Source: Ruficoccus sp. ZRK36 (GTDB lineage Bacteria; Verrucomicrobiota; Verrucomicrobiia; Opitutales; Cerasicoccaceae). From it: a DNA stretch of 64,000 nucleotides. The notes under the pieces were generated by a model. The model was given only the letters and a program-made list of their open reading frames with translations, was not told the origin of the DNA and did not search any database. Location of the stretch: positions 387,501 to 451,500 of the forward strand of contig NZ_CP080649.1 of NCBI RefSeq assembly GCF_019603315.1. The letters are read 5' to 3'. Positions 9,891 to 17,018 of the stretch are shown here, in pieces (position 1 is the first letter of the stretch; every line of letters starts with the position of its first letter). Position numbers and translations under genes: made by a program.

Positions 9891-10115
9891 TTATAATAGA
9901 CGCAGGATGTCGGCCACGGACTTAATCTCTGCGACCTCGGCCATCTCCAGCTCCACCCCAAACTCCTGCTCCACGGCCAGAACGATCTGGACCATGGCGA
10001 CCGAGTCCCACTCGGGATGGTCTGCGGTGGAGTAGTCCTCCGTGAGCCGCAAGGCGGGCTCGTCGAGAACTTCACGAAAAATGCGCTGCAGGCGCGTCAG
10101 CTGGGCCGAAGACAT
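9891..10115 (-). CDS. Acyl carrier protein (partner of the FkbH protein)
   Basis: A 74-residue protein with the four-helix ACP pattern. The motif EWDSVAMVQIV holds the serine expected to carry 4'-phosphopantetheine; V-A-M after the serine replaces the usual L-x-x, as is common in stand-alone carriers of FkbH systems. The C-terminus IKSVADILRLL is the usual helix IV. It sits immediately upstream of the FkbH gene, so it is the likely carrier of the glyceryl or acyl group. A second ACP gene opens the operon at 13.4 kb, which suggests two carriers with different cargo. Confidence 0.88.
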   Translation of the reverse strand: MSSAQLTRLQRIFREVLDEPALRLTEDYSTADHPEWDSVAMVQIVLAVEQEFGVELEMAEVAEIKSVADILRLL

Positions 10116-10243
10116 GAAAGATGGAGTCAGAGGTGAACCGGGAATTGTTCCCTTCTATTAATAGAACCGTCCGCCACCGGGCAATGCCGGAAATGCAGGG
10201 CACCTGCACTAGAGCGCTTTCGGTTTAGCGCATCGCGGCGGCG

Positions 10244-10717
10244 CTACCGACGCCCGCCATCCGCAAGCGATGCCAGCGAGAGATCTCCCTCGCCTGCCTC
10301 GACCAGCTCGATGAGCAGACGGCGCTCATCCATAAACCACGCGATTTTGCGTCCGGAGAAGGCCGCCGCCGCGACAGGGGACGCCAGCGGAAACATCCCA
10401 CCGGCCCGCAGGTGCGCACAGGCCGCCTCGATGTCGGCCACCTCGTAGCAGAGGTGGTGCAGGCCACCGCCTTTGGACAGGGCGTTGCTGAGTTTGCTCT
10501 TTTCCGAGGCGGGGCTGATCAGCTCCAGCCAGCTATCGGCTCCCGGCAGGCGCAGGAACTGGACGTGCGCGGTCTGCACCGGGTCCTCGATCACCGGGGA
10601 CTCGATCCGGTAGCCCAGCAGCCCGGTGTAGCTGCTCGCGGCCTTCTCAATATCAGCCACCAGGTAGCCGGTATGGTGCAGGGTAAAGACAGGCGTGTCC
10701 ATGGCCGGGGCGCTCAT
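10244..10717 (-). CDS. VOC (glyoxalase/epimerase) superfamily protein
   Basis: A 157-residue cytoplasmic protein with two beta-alpha-beta-beta-beta modules. LHHTGYLVADIEKAASSY opens the first module and GGGLHHLCYEVADIEAAC the second, with WLELISP and LIELVEAGE ending them. The His and Glu residues at these places are the usual VOC metal ligands. The pattern is close to methylmalonyl-CoA epimerase, so an acyl-thioester epimerase or related role in the operon is plausible. The start was placed at the ATG at 10717, which has GAGG about 8 bases upstream, rather than an earlier in-frame codon inside the preceding gene. Confidence 0.78.
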   Translation of the reverse strand: MSAPAMDTPVFTLHHTGYLVADIEKAASSYTGLLGYRIESPVIEDPVQTAHVQFLRLPGADSWLELISPASEKSKLSNALSKGGGLHHLCYEVADIEAACAHLRAGGMFPLASPVAAAAFSGRKIAWFMDERRLLIELVEAGEGDLSLASLADGGRR

Positions 10718-10722
10718 CGCTT

Positions 10723-11799
10723 TCAATCCTCGGGAGAATAGTCCACCGGCGCCGCCGAGCAATCAGCGAGGGAGTCCGGCAGGCGAATCAGCGCAGCCCC
10801 CCAGGACAGCCCGACCCCAAAGGCCGCCACTGCAATGAGGGTGCCGGGCTTGAGGCGGCCACTGCGCCAGGCTTCAGCCAGCGCCATCGGCGAGGACGCA
10901 CCGCTCATATTGCCGACCTTCTCCATAAAGAAAAACTGCTGCTCCGGCCCGATACCCGCTTTCTTATAGATAAGGTCGAGCATCATCCGGTTGGCCTGGT
11001 GAAGGACGAGCAGGTCCAGCTCAGCGGGAGCGATTTGCCATTTCTCAAAGGCGCGCTTGAGGGCAGCCGGCACCTCGCGAATGGAAAACTGGAAAACGGC
11101 CGGGCCGTTCATATGCAGGTGCTCATCCGTCGTGACCGAGCCGGAGGTGTCCACGATTTCCCGCGAAGTCTCCGCCGTGCGCGGTCGACGCGCACCGGAA
11201 GCAGGGACCACCAGATGCTCGGCACCTGAGCCATCCGAGCCCAGCTCAAATCCGAGCAGCCCGTCCTCCCCGGTGGTCGGCTCCAGCAGGGCAGCCACGG
11301 CACCATCGCCGTGCAGCGGGACTAGCCCGCGATCCTGCGGGTGGATGATATGCGTCAGGGTATCGGCATTGATCAGGAGCACGCGCCCCTTTACTGTACC
11401 GGAGGCGATCAGGCCATTGGCCACGCTCAGGGCATAGGGAAAGGCCGAACACCCCAGGCCGATGTCGAAAGCACCACAAGTTTTCGGCAGGCCGAGACGA
11501 CCGTGCAGCACGCAGGCCGAAGCCGGGAGCTGGTAATCCCCGGTCTGGCTGGCAAATATAATCATCTCGATGGTGTCCGGCTCGATAGCGTGGGCGGCCA
11601 TCAGGCGTCGCGCCGCACACTCGGCCAGGTCAACGGAGGTCACATCCGGCTCGGCGATGCGGCGCTCGGTGATGCCGGAGAGCTTGGCAATGTCCGCGAC
11701 CTGCTTCTCACCAAAGCGGGCCGCCAGCTCCTCCTGCCCCAAGACACGGGGAGGCAGGCAGTATTGCATCGCAGTGATGGTGGCACGGGGAGTGGTCAT
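10723..11799 (-). CDS. 3-oxoacyl-ACP synthase III family protein (KAS III-like)
   Basis: A 358-residue thiolase-fold condensing enzyme. The Cys-His-Asn triad is visible as GLGCSAF (C117), LVLHQANRMM (H267) and EKVGNMSGASSP (N297), where housekeeping FabH has GNTSAAS. It would condense an acyl-CoA or acyl-ACP primer with an extender on an ACP. The start at 11799 (MTTPRATITA) has a GAGG-type ribosome site and begins 4 bp after the NeuD-like gene; the longer frame upstream would overlap that gene. In tetronate pathways a KAS III-like enzyme joins glyceryl-ACP to a beta-ketoacyl chain, and FkbH, ACP and KAS III occur together here. Substrate unknown. Confidence 0.88.
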   Translation of the reverse strand: MTTPRATITAMQYCLPPRVLGQEELAARFGEKQVADIAKLSGITERRIAEPDVTSVDLAECAARRLMAAHAIEPDTIEMIIFASQTGDYQLPASACVLHGRLGLPKTCGAFDIGLGCSAFPYALSVANGLIASGTVKGRVLLINADTLTHIIHPQDRGLVPLHGDGAVAALLEPTTGEDGLLGFELGSDGSGAEHLVVPASGARRPRTAETSREIVDTSGSVTTDEHLHMNGPAVFQFSIREVPAALKRAFEKWQIAPAELDLLVLHQANRMMLDLIYKKAGIGPEQQFFFMEKVGNMSGASSPMALAEAWRSGRLKPGTLIAVAAFGVGLSWGAALIRLPDSLADCSAAPVDYSPED

Positions 11800-11803
11800 A
11801 GGA

Positions 11804-12466
11804 TTAACCTCGCATAAAGGGTTTGGCCGGGACGCCGAGGACACGACTGTCGGCAGGCAGATGAGTAACCACCGCTGAGGCCGCCCCGATATTGGAACCA
11901 GCGCCGACCCTGCGGCCCGGAACGACTGTGGCGTGTGATCCCATAAAGACCCGCTCCCCCAGCTCAGCAAAACCGGTGATACCGCTGTAGGGGCTCAGCG
12001 TGGAGTAGTCGCCGATGCTGGCATCGTGGCCACAGCTGGCATAACAATTAAGAAAAACAAAATCCCCGACCTTGGCATCTGGAGCCACCAGAGAATACGG
12101 ACCCAGCACCACTCCCTCGCCGACAGCAGCATTGTGCCCCACCATGGCAGTCGGGTGGGCCAGAGTCAGAAAGCGTGCGCCCCGCTCTTTCAGGACGGGA
12201 CAAACCTTCGCCTTGATCGCGGGCGAGCCGATCGCGCAGACCAGCAGCTGGTGATCCGCAGGCTCATAGTCGGCGATGCTCCCGATAATGCCGCCCGGAT
12301 AGTCATATCCGTCGAGCGCGTGGGGGTCGTCGTCCAGAAAGCCCTTGGGGCGGCAGGTCGCGGCAAAGTGCGCGTCCACCCGGCGCTTGTGCTCCAGATA
12401 GTCCCAGACTTCACGGCCCATGCCGCCAGCCCCGACGATCAATACATCTGTTTTTGAGTTACTCAT
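11804..12466 (-). CDS. NeuD/PglD-like sugar O- or N-acyltransferase
   Basis: A 220-residue protein. The N-terminal part (VLIVGAGGMGREVWDYL) is the Rossmann-like PglD substrate-binding domain. From about residue 105 hexapeptide repeats form a left-handed beta helix (VGHNAAVGEGVVLG, VGDFVFLNCYASCGHDASIGDY, VGAGSNIGAASAV). Its HDASIGDY segment contains the catalytic-base histidine of the NeuD/PglD family. The family transfers acyl groups from CoA or ACP to nucleotide sugars or sialic acids. Its place among ACP and condensing enzymes suggests an acyl transfer to a sugar. Its ATG overlaps the SDR stop (ATGA). Confidence 0.87.
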   Translation of the reverse strand: MSNSKTDVLIVGAGGMGREVWDYLEHKRRVDAHFAATCRPKGFLDDDPHALDGYDYPGGIIGSIADYEPADHQLLVCAIGSPAIKAKVCPVLKERGARFLTLAHPTAMVGHNAAVGEGVVLGPYSLVAPDAKVGDFVFLNCYASCGHDASIGDYSTLSPYSGITGFAELGERVFMGSHATVVPGRRVGAGSNIGAASAVVTHLPADSRVLGVPAKPFMRG

Positions 12467-13233
12467 GTCAGGGTATAGCCGCCGTCCACGACGATGTTCT
12501 GCCCGGTGATCCAGGAAGCGCCCTCGCCGAGTAAAAAGAGGACCGTCGCGGCGACTTGCTCAGGCGTCCCCTGCCCGAGCGGATAAAGAGATTCATTACG
12601 GGCCAGGACGTCGGCCGACAACTGGGCGGCATTAGCCTCAGTCATGGCGGTCTTGACCTGGCCGGGGGAGACGACATTAGCGCGGATACGCTGGCGGGCC
12701 AGCTCCAGCGCCAGCACACGCACACTGGAGACAAGCGCCCCCTTCGAGCCTGCGTACAGGGCATTACCCACGGTGGCCACATCCGCCGCAATCGACCCCA
12801 GGTAAACCAACGAGGCCCCGGCGGAAAGTTTCTTGGCCTTCAGCAGAGCGGTGGTCAGCAGGCAGGGAGCGCGGTGGTTGACGGCAAACGTTTCCTCCCA
12901 CCCGGCATCATCGAGGAACTTGGCGGGCTTGATCCGGTGCAGGCCAGCGGCAAAGACCACCCCGTCGAGAGTGGGCACCGCATCGGCCAGAGAACGGCGC
13001 GCGTCAGCCTCGGTCAAGTCTCCGGCGAAGACCGTATGCCCCTCCCCCGGAAGCCCGGAGAGCGTCTGCTCCAGACGTGCCTGATCGCGGCCATTGAGCA
13101 CCAGCGCCGCTCCCGCAGCGGCGGCGGCCTGCGCACAGGCCAAACCGAGGCCCGATGAGGCTCCGCAGATCAACAGGTGCTTTTGAGCGAGATCGGCCAC
13201 GAGGAGGTTATTGTTTGGCTGCCACGGCTTCAC
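12463..13233 (-). CDS. SDR family oxidoreductase (FabG-like)
   Basis: A 256-residue short-chain dehydrogenase. ICGASSGLGLA is the TGxxxGxG-type cofactor loop, VVFAAGLH corresponds to the NAG motif, and YLGSIAADVATVGNALYAGSKGAL holds the catalytic Ser, Tyr and Lys (YxxxK). The end WITGQNIVVDGGYTLT is typical of FabG-like SDRs. Expected job: NAD(P)H reduction of a keto group, probably on an ACP-bound intermediate. The start is uncertain: a GTG at 13233 overlaps the ACP gene by 26 bases, and a GTG at 13200 would leave 7 bases; neither has a clear ribosome site. Confidence 0.85.
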   Translation of the reverse strand: MKPWQPNNNLLVADLAQKHLLICGASSGLGLACAQAAAAAGAALVLNGRDQARLEQTLSGLPGEGHTVFAGDLTEADARRSLADAVPTLDGVVFAAGLHRIKPAKFLDDAGWEETFAVNHRAPCLLTTALLKAKKLSAGASLVYLGSIAADVATVGNALYAGSKGALVSSVRVLALELARQRIRANVVSPGQVKTAMTEANAAQLSADVLARNESLYPLGQGTPEQVAATVLFLLGEGASWITGQNIVVDGGYTLT

Positions 13234-13438
13234 TGAGCTTACCGAGCGTACCGGCAGCCAGAAGTTCGTCGCCGGGGATTTCTACGCCGTACTCACCATC
13301 GATCATGGCCAGAATGCTCAGGAACGCCAGGGAGTCCCACAGCTCAAGCTCACGGAAACGGGTTTCAGCGGTGAGCTGGGCGGCGTCCAGACCGTCAATG
13401 GCATCCGCGAAGTTCTGGATAAAGGCTTGGGTGTCCAT
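13208..13438 (-). CDS. Acyl carrier protein (first gene of the FkbH operon)
   Basis: A 76-residue ACP. The ELWDSLAFLSILAMID segment has the DSL motif whose serine takes the phosphopantetheine arm. Helix IV is GTLGKLSEAVAAK. It differs clearly from the ACP at 9.9 kb, so the two are not recent copies. The start was placed at the ATG at 13438; a TTG five codons upstream is the alternative. It is the first gene of a seven-gene minus-strand set with gaps under 130 bp and several overlaps. Upstream is an AT-rich region with a TATAAG -10 candidate. Confidence 0.85.
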   Translation of the reverse strand: MDTQAFIQNFADAIDGLDAAQLTAETRFRELELWDSLAFLSILAMIDGEYGVEIPGDELLAAGTLGKLSEAVAAKQ

Positions 13439-13453
13439 AGTCTTAGAGATCAA

Positions 13454-13684
13454 ATAGATAGCGGTATTTTAGGGGATAGCGCCTTATACCTTTTAAAGGA
13501 AACGAAAAAACGCCATACTTCAAGCACCGATCTGGGTGCTGACGCCACGGGCATATCAGGCCTCGCAAAAGCATTGCTTTGCGCAACAATAAGCCTCTCT
13601 TAAAGACGCAGCGGGCGACGCGTAAAGAGACTCAGTATCGAATGACTGGCACACCCCCTGCAATACACGGAGTCATAATTAAAG
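13454..13684. promoter_or_regulatory. Divergent intergenic region, FkbH operon / cupin gene
   Basis: About 230 bp separate the divergent operon and cupin gene. On the minus strand there is a TATAAG box about 45 bp before the ACP start. No clear operator palindrome or terminator was seen. Confidence 0.3.
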
Positions 13685-14170
13685 ATGAACGCCGAGGACA
13701 TCATCCGCACACTTGAGCTCGAACCGCTCCCCGACGAGGGCGGCTATTTCCGGCGTATTCATACTCACCCCGAGACGCTGCCCGGCAGCGATCGCCCACT
13801 TTCGACCTGCATCTATTATCTCATTACGCCCGAGACCTGCTCGCTCATGCACCGGATCGATGCGCTGGAAACTTACCATTTCCACGGGGGCGACCCGGTC
13901 GAGATGCTGCAGCTCCACCCGGACGGCTCTGGTGAAACCGTACGGCTCGGCTCCTCCCCCACAAACGGAGAGCGCCCCTTTGCCGCAGTCCCGCCCCATT
14001 CCTGGCAGGGCAGCCGTCTGGCCGAAGCTCCGCGCCAAGGCTACGCGCTATTTAGCGTGACCGTCACACCGGGGTTTGTATGGGAGGGCTTCGAGATGGG
14101 GCAACGAAGTGCTCTGATCCAGCAATGGCCTGCCTTTGCAGAGGATATCAATACTCTTACTTTAAATTAG
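13685..14170 (+). CDS. Cupin domain protein (DUF985 / cupin_5)
   Basis: A 161-residue single-domain cupin. The opening EDIIRTLELEPLPDEGGYFRRI and the central HRIDALETYHFHGGDPVEML segment, with clustered His and Glu, are typical of the DUF985 family. Members form a beta barrel and often bind a metal; their reactions are mostly unknown. The C-terminal part PGFVWEGFEMG is also family-like. It is divergent from the FkbH operon and followed closely by feoA, whose possible operator overlaps this gene's stop codon. Confidence 0.85.
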   Translation: MNAEDIIRTLELEPLPDEGGYFRRIHTHPETLPGSDRPLSTCIYYLITPETCSLMHRIDALETYHFHGGDPVEMLQLHPDGSGETVRLGSSPTNGERPFAAVPPHSWQGSRLAEAPRQGYALFSVTVTPGFVWEGFEMGQRSALIQQWPAFAEDINTLTLN

Positions 14171-14199
14171 GAAAACTAATCGTAGACACTTACGACTAA
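14166..14199. promoter_or_regulatory. Two inverted repeats upstream of feoA (candidate metal-regulator operator)
   Basis: ATTAG (14166-14170) and CTAAT (14176-14180) flank GAAAA as a perfect 5-5-5 dyad. CTAATCGTA (14176-14184) and TACGACTAA (14191-14199) form a 9-6-9 dyad with two mismatches. The position, 40-75 bp before the feoA start, suits a Fur- or DtxR-type operator. Which regulator binds is not known. Confidence 0.4.
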
Positions 14200-14239
14200 A
14201 ATTTTGTTGAAATTAAGTCTCAATCGCCACAAGATACCA

Positions 14240-14485
14240 ATGAACACCATGGCAAGCACCTGCATACTCTCAGAGATGAAGCCCGGAGAAGGCGGCATTC
14301 TCGACTCTTTCAATGCCCGCAACGGCACACTGCTGCGGCTGCACGAACTGGGGCTGACGCCAGGGCAAAACCTGAAGGTCGTCCGCATCTCCCCGCTGGG
14401 AGACCCTATCGAGATTAAACTGCCAGGTTTTCACCTTTGCCTGCGCAAAACAGAAGCGAGCGCCATCGAGGTTCGCCGCGCCTGA
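14240..14485 (+). CDS. feoA: FeoA family ferrous iron transport protein
   Basis: An 81-residue SH3-like domain protein. MKPGEGGILDSFNARNG, RLHELGLTPGQ and LPGFHLCLRKTEASAIEV follow the FeoA pattern. FeoA is a small cytoplasmic partner needed by FeoB for Fe2+ uptake. The start was set at ATG 14240; ATG 14249 and a TTG at 14204 are alternatives and no strong ribosome site decides. It ends 6 bp before feoB, so the two form an operon. A second feo locus with FeoA domains fused to a regulator lies at 41-44 kb. Confidence 0.88.
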   Translation: MNTMASTCILSEMKPGEGGILDSFNARNGTLLRLHELGLTPGQNLKVVRISPLGDPIEIKLPGFHLCLRKTEASAIEVRRA

Positions 14486-14491
14486 GGTCCT

Positions 14492-16606
14492 ATGCCAACT
14501 GCTACCGTCCAGCCTGCCGCTGCCACCAAGACCGCGGCCGCGGAGAAAGTCTTCGTCGTCGTCGGTAATCCGAACTCCGGCAAGACCACGCTCTTTAACG
14601 GCCTGACCGGCCTGCGCCAGAAAGTCGGGAACTATCCGGGCGTGACCGTCGAGCGCAAGGAAGGCCTGTGCTACTCGCAGCATGGCAAGCCCATCCGCCT
14701 GATCGACCTGCCCGGAGCCTACACGATCACCGCGCACTCACCGGACGAAGCGATTACGCAGGACATTCTGATGGGCCGCCGCACGGACACCCCGCGCCCG
14801 AGCGGCATCATCTGCGTGGCCGATGCCACCAATCTGGAGCGCCACCTTTTTCTGACGACCCAGCTGCTTGAGCTGGGCCTGCCCGTCATTCTCGTCCTCA
14901 ACATGATTGACGACGCCGACGCGGCCGGAGTTACCATCGACGCCAAAGTCCTTGAGGACGCCCTCGGCGTGACCGTCATCAAGACGCAGGCCCGTACCGG
15001 CAAGGGCCTGACCGAGCTGCGCCTGGCCATGAGCCGGGATAACCTCCCGCTGCCCAAGTGGCGCTTTGCCCTGCCGGAAGATTTTCAGGCGGCTCTGGAC
15101 GAAACCGCCTCCCATCTCTGTCAAGCCTGCGACATGTCGCAGGCACAGGCCCGCGCCGAGGCCTGGCTCATGCTGACCGAGTCCACACCGGAGGAGCTTC
15201 ACCGCAACGTCCTGGAGCTGCCCGCCGCCGCCCGCCAGTTCGCCGCAGAGCGTACAGCCCGTCTTTCAAAATCCGATCCGACCTGGAAGGAAAAACTCGT
15301 CGGTGAGCGCTATGTGCAGCTCGGCAAGATCGTCCAGGAGACGATTAAGCGCGGTCCTGAAAAGACCCCCACCCTGACTGACCGTATCGATGCGGTGCTT
15401 CTGCACCCGGTCGGTGGCTGGTTCTTCCTCGGCCTGATCATGGCCACGATTTTCTATACGATCTTCACCCTCTCCAGCATCCCCATGGACTGGATCGACG
15501 GGGCCTTTGGCTGGCTCGGGGGTGTCGTCCAGGAGCACATGCCCGCGGGCACCCTGCGCGACCTGATCGTAGACGGTATGATCGCCGGTGTGGGCGGCGT
15601 GGTGATCTTCCTGCCGCAGATTTTGATCCTGTTTTTCTTCGTAGCCCTGCTGGAAGGCACCGGCTACATGGCCCGAGCGGCCTTCCTGCTGGACCGAGTC
15701 ATGCACAAGGTCGGGCTGCACGGTCAGTCCTTCATTCCGCTGCTGAGCGCCTACGCCTGCGCCATCCCCGGCATCATGGCCGCGCGCACGATCGACTCGC
15801 GCAAGGACCGGCTCGTGACCATCCTCGTCACCCCGTGGATGAGCTGTTCGGCCCGCCTGCCCGTTTACTTCCTGATGATCGCCGCGCTCGCCCCTGGAGC
15901 CCCATGGATCAAGACCGCGCTGATGTTCTTCGTCTATGCGCTCGGAACGGTGTCGGCCTTTGTCTTCGCCTGGATCTTCAAAAAGACCCTGATGCGTGGC
16001 GAGAGTCCGACCCTGATCATGGAAATGCCGCCCTACCGCCTGCCCACCACCCGCAGCGTGGTGATGGACATGCTGGAGCGCTCCAAGCTCTTCCTGCGCA
16101 AGGCCGGTACGATCATCCTCGGGGTCTCCATCCTGCTGTGGTTCTTCGTGTCGTACCCGAAAAACAGCGAGGGCGAAACCGAGATCGCGCAGAGCTACGC
16201 CGGCCAGGTCGGCCACATGCTCACTCCGGTCACCGATCCGCTCGGCTACGACTGGAAGATCAATATCGGCCTGCTGGCTTCCTTCGCCGCACGTGAAGTC
16301 TTCGTCAGCACGATGGCCATCATCTACAAGGTCGACGACGAGGATCCCGAAGAGGGCGGCCCGCTCGCCCAGGTGCTTCAGAACGAAAAGCGCGCAGACG
16401 GGGCCGCGGTCTTCACACCGTTAACCTGCCTCAGCCTGATGGTCTTCTACGTCTTTTCCCTCCAGTGTTTGAGTACGCTGGCGGTGGTCAAACGAGAGAC
16501 CAACTCGTGGCGATGGGCGCTGTTCCAGCTCGGATACATGACAGCCGTCGCCTATATCGCCTCCCTAGTCGTCTATCAGGGCGGCCACCTGCTGGGCTTC
16601 AGCTAA
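14492..16606 (+). CDS. feoB: Ferrous iron transporter FeoB (locus 1)
   Basis: A 704-residue inner-membrane Fe2+ transporter. The N-terminal G domain has G1 GNPNSGKTTLFN (about 27-38), G2 NYPGVTVE, G3 DLPG and G4 NMID. A helical linker follows to about residue 290, then the membrane part with two Gate regions; its cysteines and acidic residues, such as LSAYACAIPGIMAARTI, are typical of FeoB. A GAGG ribosome site lies just before the ATG. The operon continues to a FeoB-associated small protein. The window's second FeoB has a different leader and linker, so the two are not a recent duplication. Confidence 0.93.
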   Translation: MPTATVQPAAATKTAAAEKVFVVVGNPNSGKTTLFNGLTGLRQKVGNYPGVTVERKEGLCYSQHGKPIRLIDLPGAYTITAHSPDEAITQDILMGRRTDTPRPSGIICVADATNLERHLFLTTQLLELGLPVILVLNMIDDADAAGVTIDAKVLEDALGVTVIKTQARTGKGLTELRLAMSRDNLPLPKWRFALPEDFQAALDETASHLCQACDMSQAQARAEAWLMLTESTPEELHRNVLELPAAARQFAAERTARLSKSDPTWKEKLVGERYVQLGKIVQETIKRGPEKTPTLTDRIDAVLLHPVGGWFFLGLIMATIFYTIFTLSSIPMDWIDGAFGWLGGVVQEHMPAGTLRDLIVDGMIAGVGGVVIFLPQILILFFFVALLEGTGYMARAAFLLDRVMHKVGLHGQSFIPLLSAYACAIPGIMAARTIDSRKDRLVTILVTPWMSCSARLPVYFLMIAALAPGAPWIKTALMFFVYALGTVSAFVFAWIFKKTLMRGESPTLIMEMPPYRLPTTRSVVMDMLERSKLFLRKAGTIILGVSILLWFFVSYPKNSEGETEIAQSYAGQVGHMLTPVTDPLGYDWKINIGLLASFAAREVFVSTMAIIYKVDDEDPEEGGPLAQVLQNEKRADGAAVFTPLTCLSLMVFYVFSLQCLSTLAVVKRETNSWRWALFQLGYMTAVAYIASLVVYQGGHLLGFS

Positions 16607-16653
16607 TTACCATACGACGCCTCCCGCGCACACATCTCTAAACGGACACCGAC

Positions 16654-16836
16654 ATGGACATCCTAGGCACGCATCTGGACACACAGGAACTCATCGCCCT
16701 GGGCATCGTGGGGGTGACGCTGATCATCTTCTGCTTCCTGGCGGTCCGCAAGCTCCGCTCCAAAGGCTGCTGCAGCTCGGACTGCGGCTGCCCGACGGTC
16801 AAGAAGGGCAAACTCGTCCCCAAGAAAAAGAGCTAG
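16654..16836 (+). CDS. FeoB-associated Cys-rich membrane protein
   Basis: A 60-residue peptide with one transmembrane helix (ALGIVGVTLIIFCFLAV) followed by a Cys cluster, GCCSSDCGCP, and a lysine-rich tail. This is the layout of the FeoB-associated Cys-rich membrane protein family, found next to feoB in many bacteria. The cysteines may bind Fe2+ or tune FeoB at the membrane; the role is not established. It lies 47 bp after feoB with no terminator between, so it is part of the feo operon. Confidence 0.9.
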   Translation: MDILGTHLDTQELIALGIVGVTLIIFCFLAVRKLRSKGCCSSDCGCPTVKKGKLVPKKKS

Positions 16837-16846
16837 GTGCGTGACC

Positions 16847-16877
16847 GCACGGGACACTGATGGGGCTCTGCCCCATC
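16847..16877. repeat. Dispersed repeat copy B with triplet-loop hairpin
   Basis: Starts GCACGGGACACTGATGGGGC, matching copy A at 7607 over 27 bases with six differences. It contains the hairpin GATGGGGC (16859-16866), TCT loop, GCCCCATC (16870-16877). A second hairpin, AACTCTG/CAGAGTT, follows at 16909-16929. There is no T tract, so a standard terminator is unlikely. Confidence 0.45.
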
Positions 16878-17018
16878 GCTCACTGCGTTCACTGCCCCGG
16901 GAATAGATAACTCTGTTACTTGCAGAGTTTAGGGCACTTCGCTTTAGCGGAGGCATCACAGGTCCAGGATATGTCCTGGCCATGACTCAGTTTTGATGCC
17001 CAGCTCAAACTCTTCATA

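Noticed and set aside
15266-16216. 316-codon minus frame inside feoB 1
   Set aside because: It lies within the FeoB membrane domain, and its Glu/His/Asp-rich protein is the usual reverse image of hydrophobic coding sequence.
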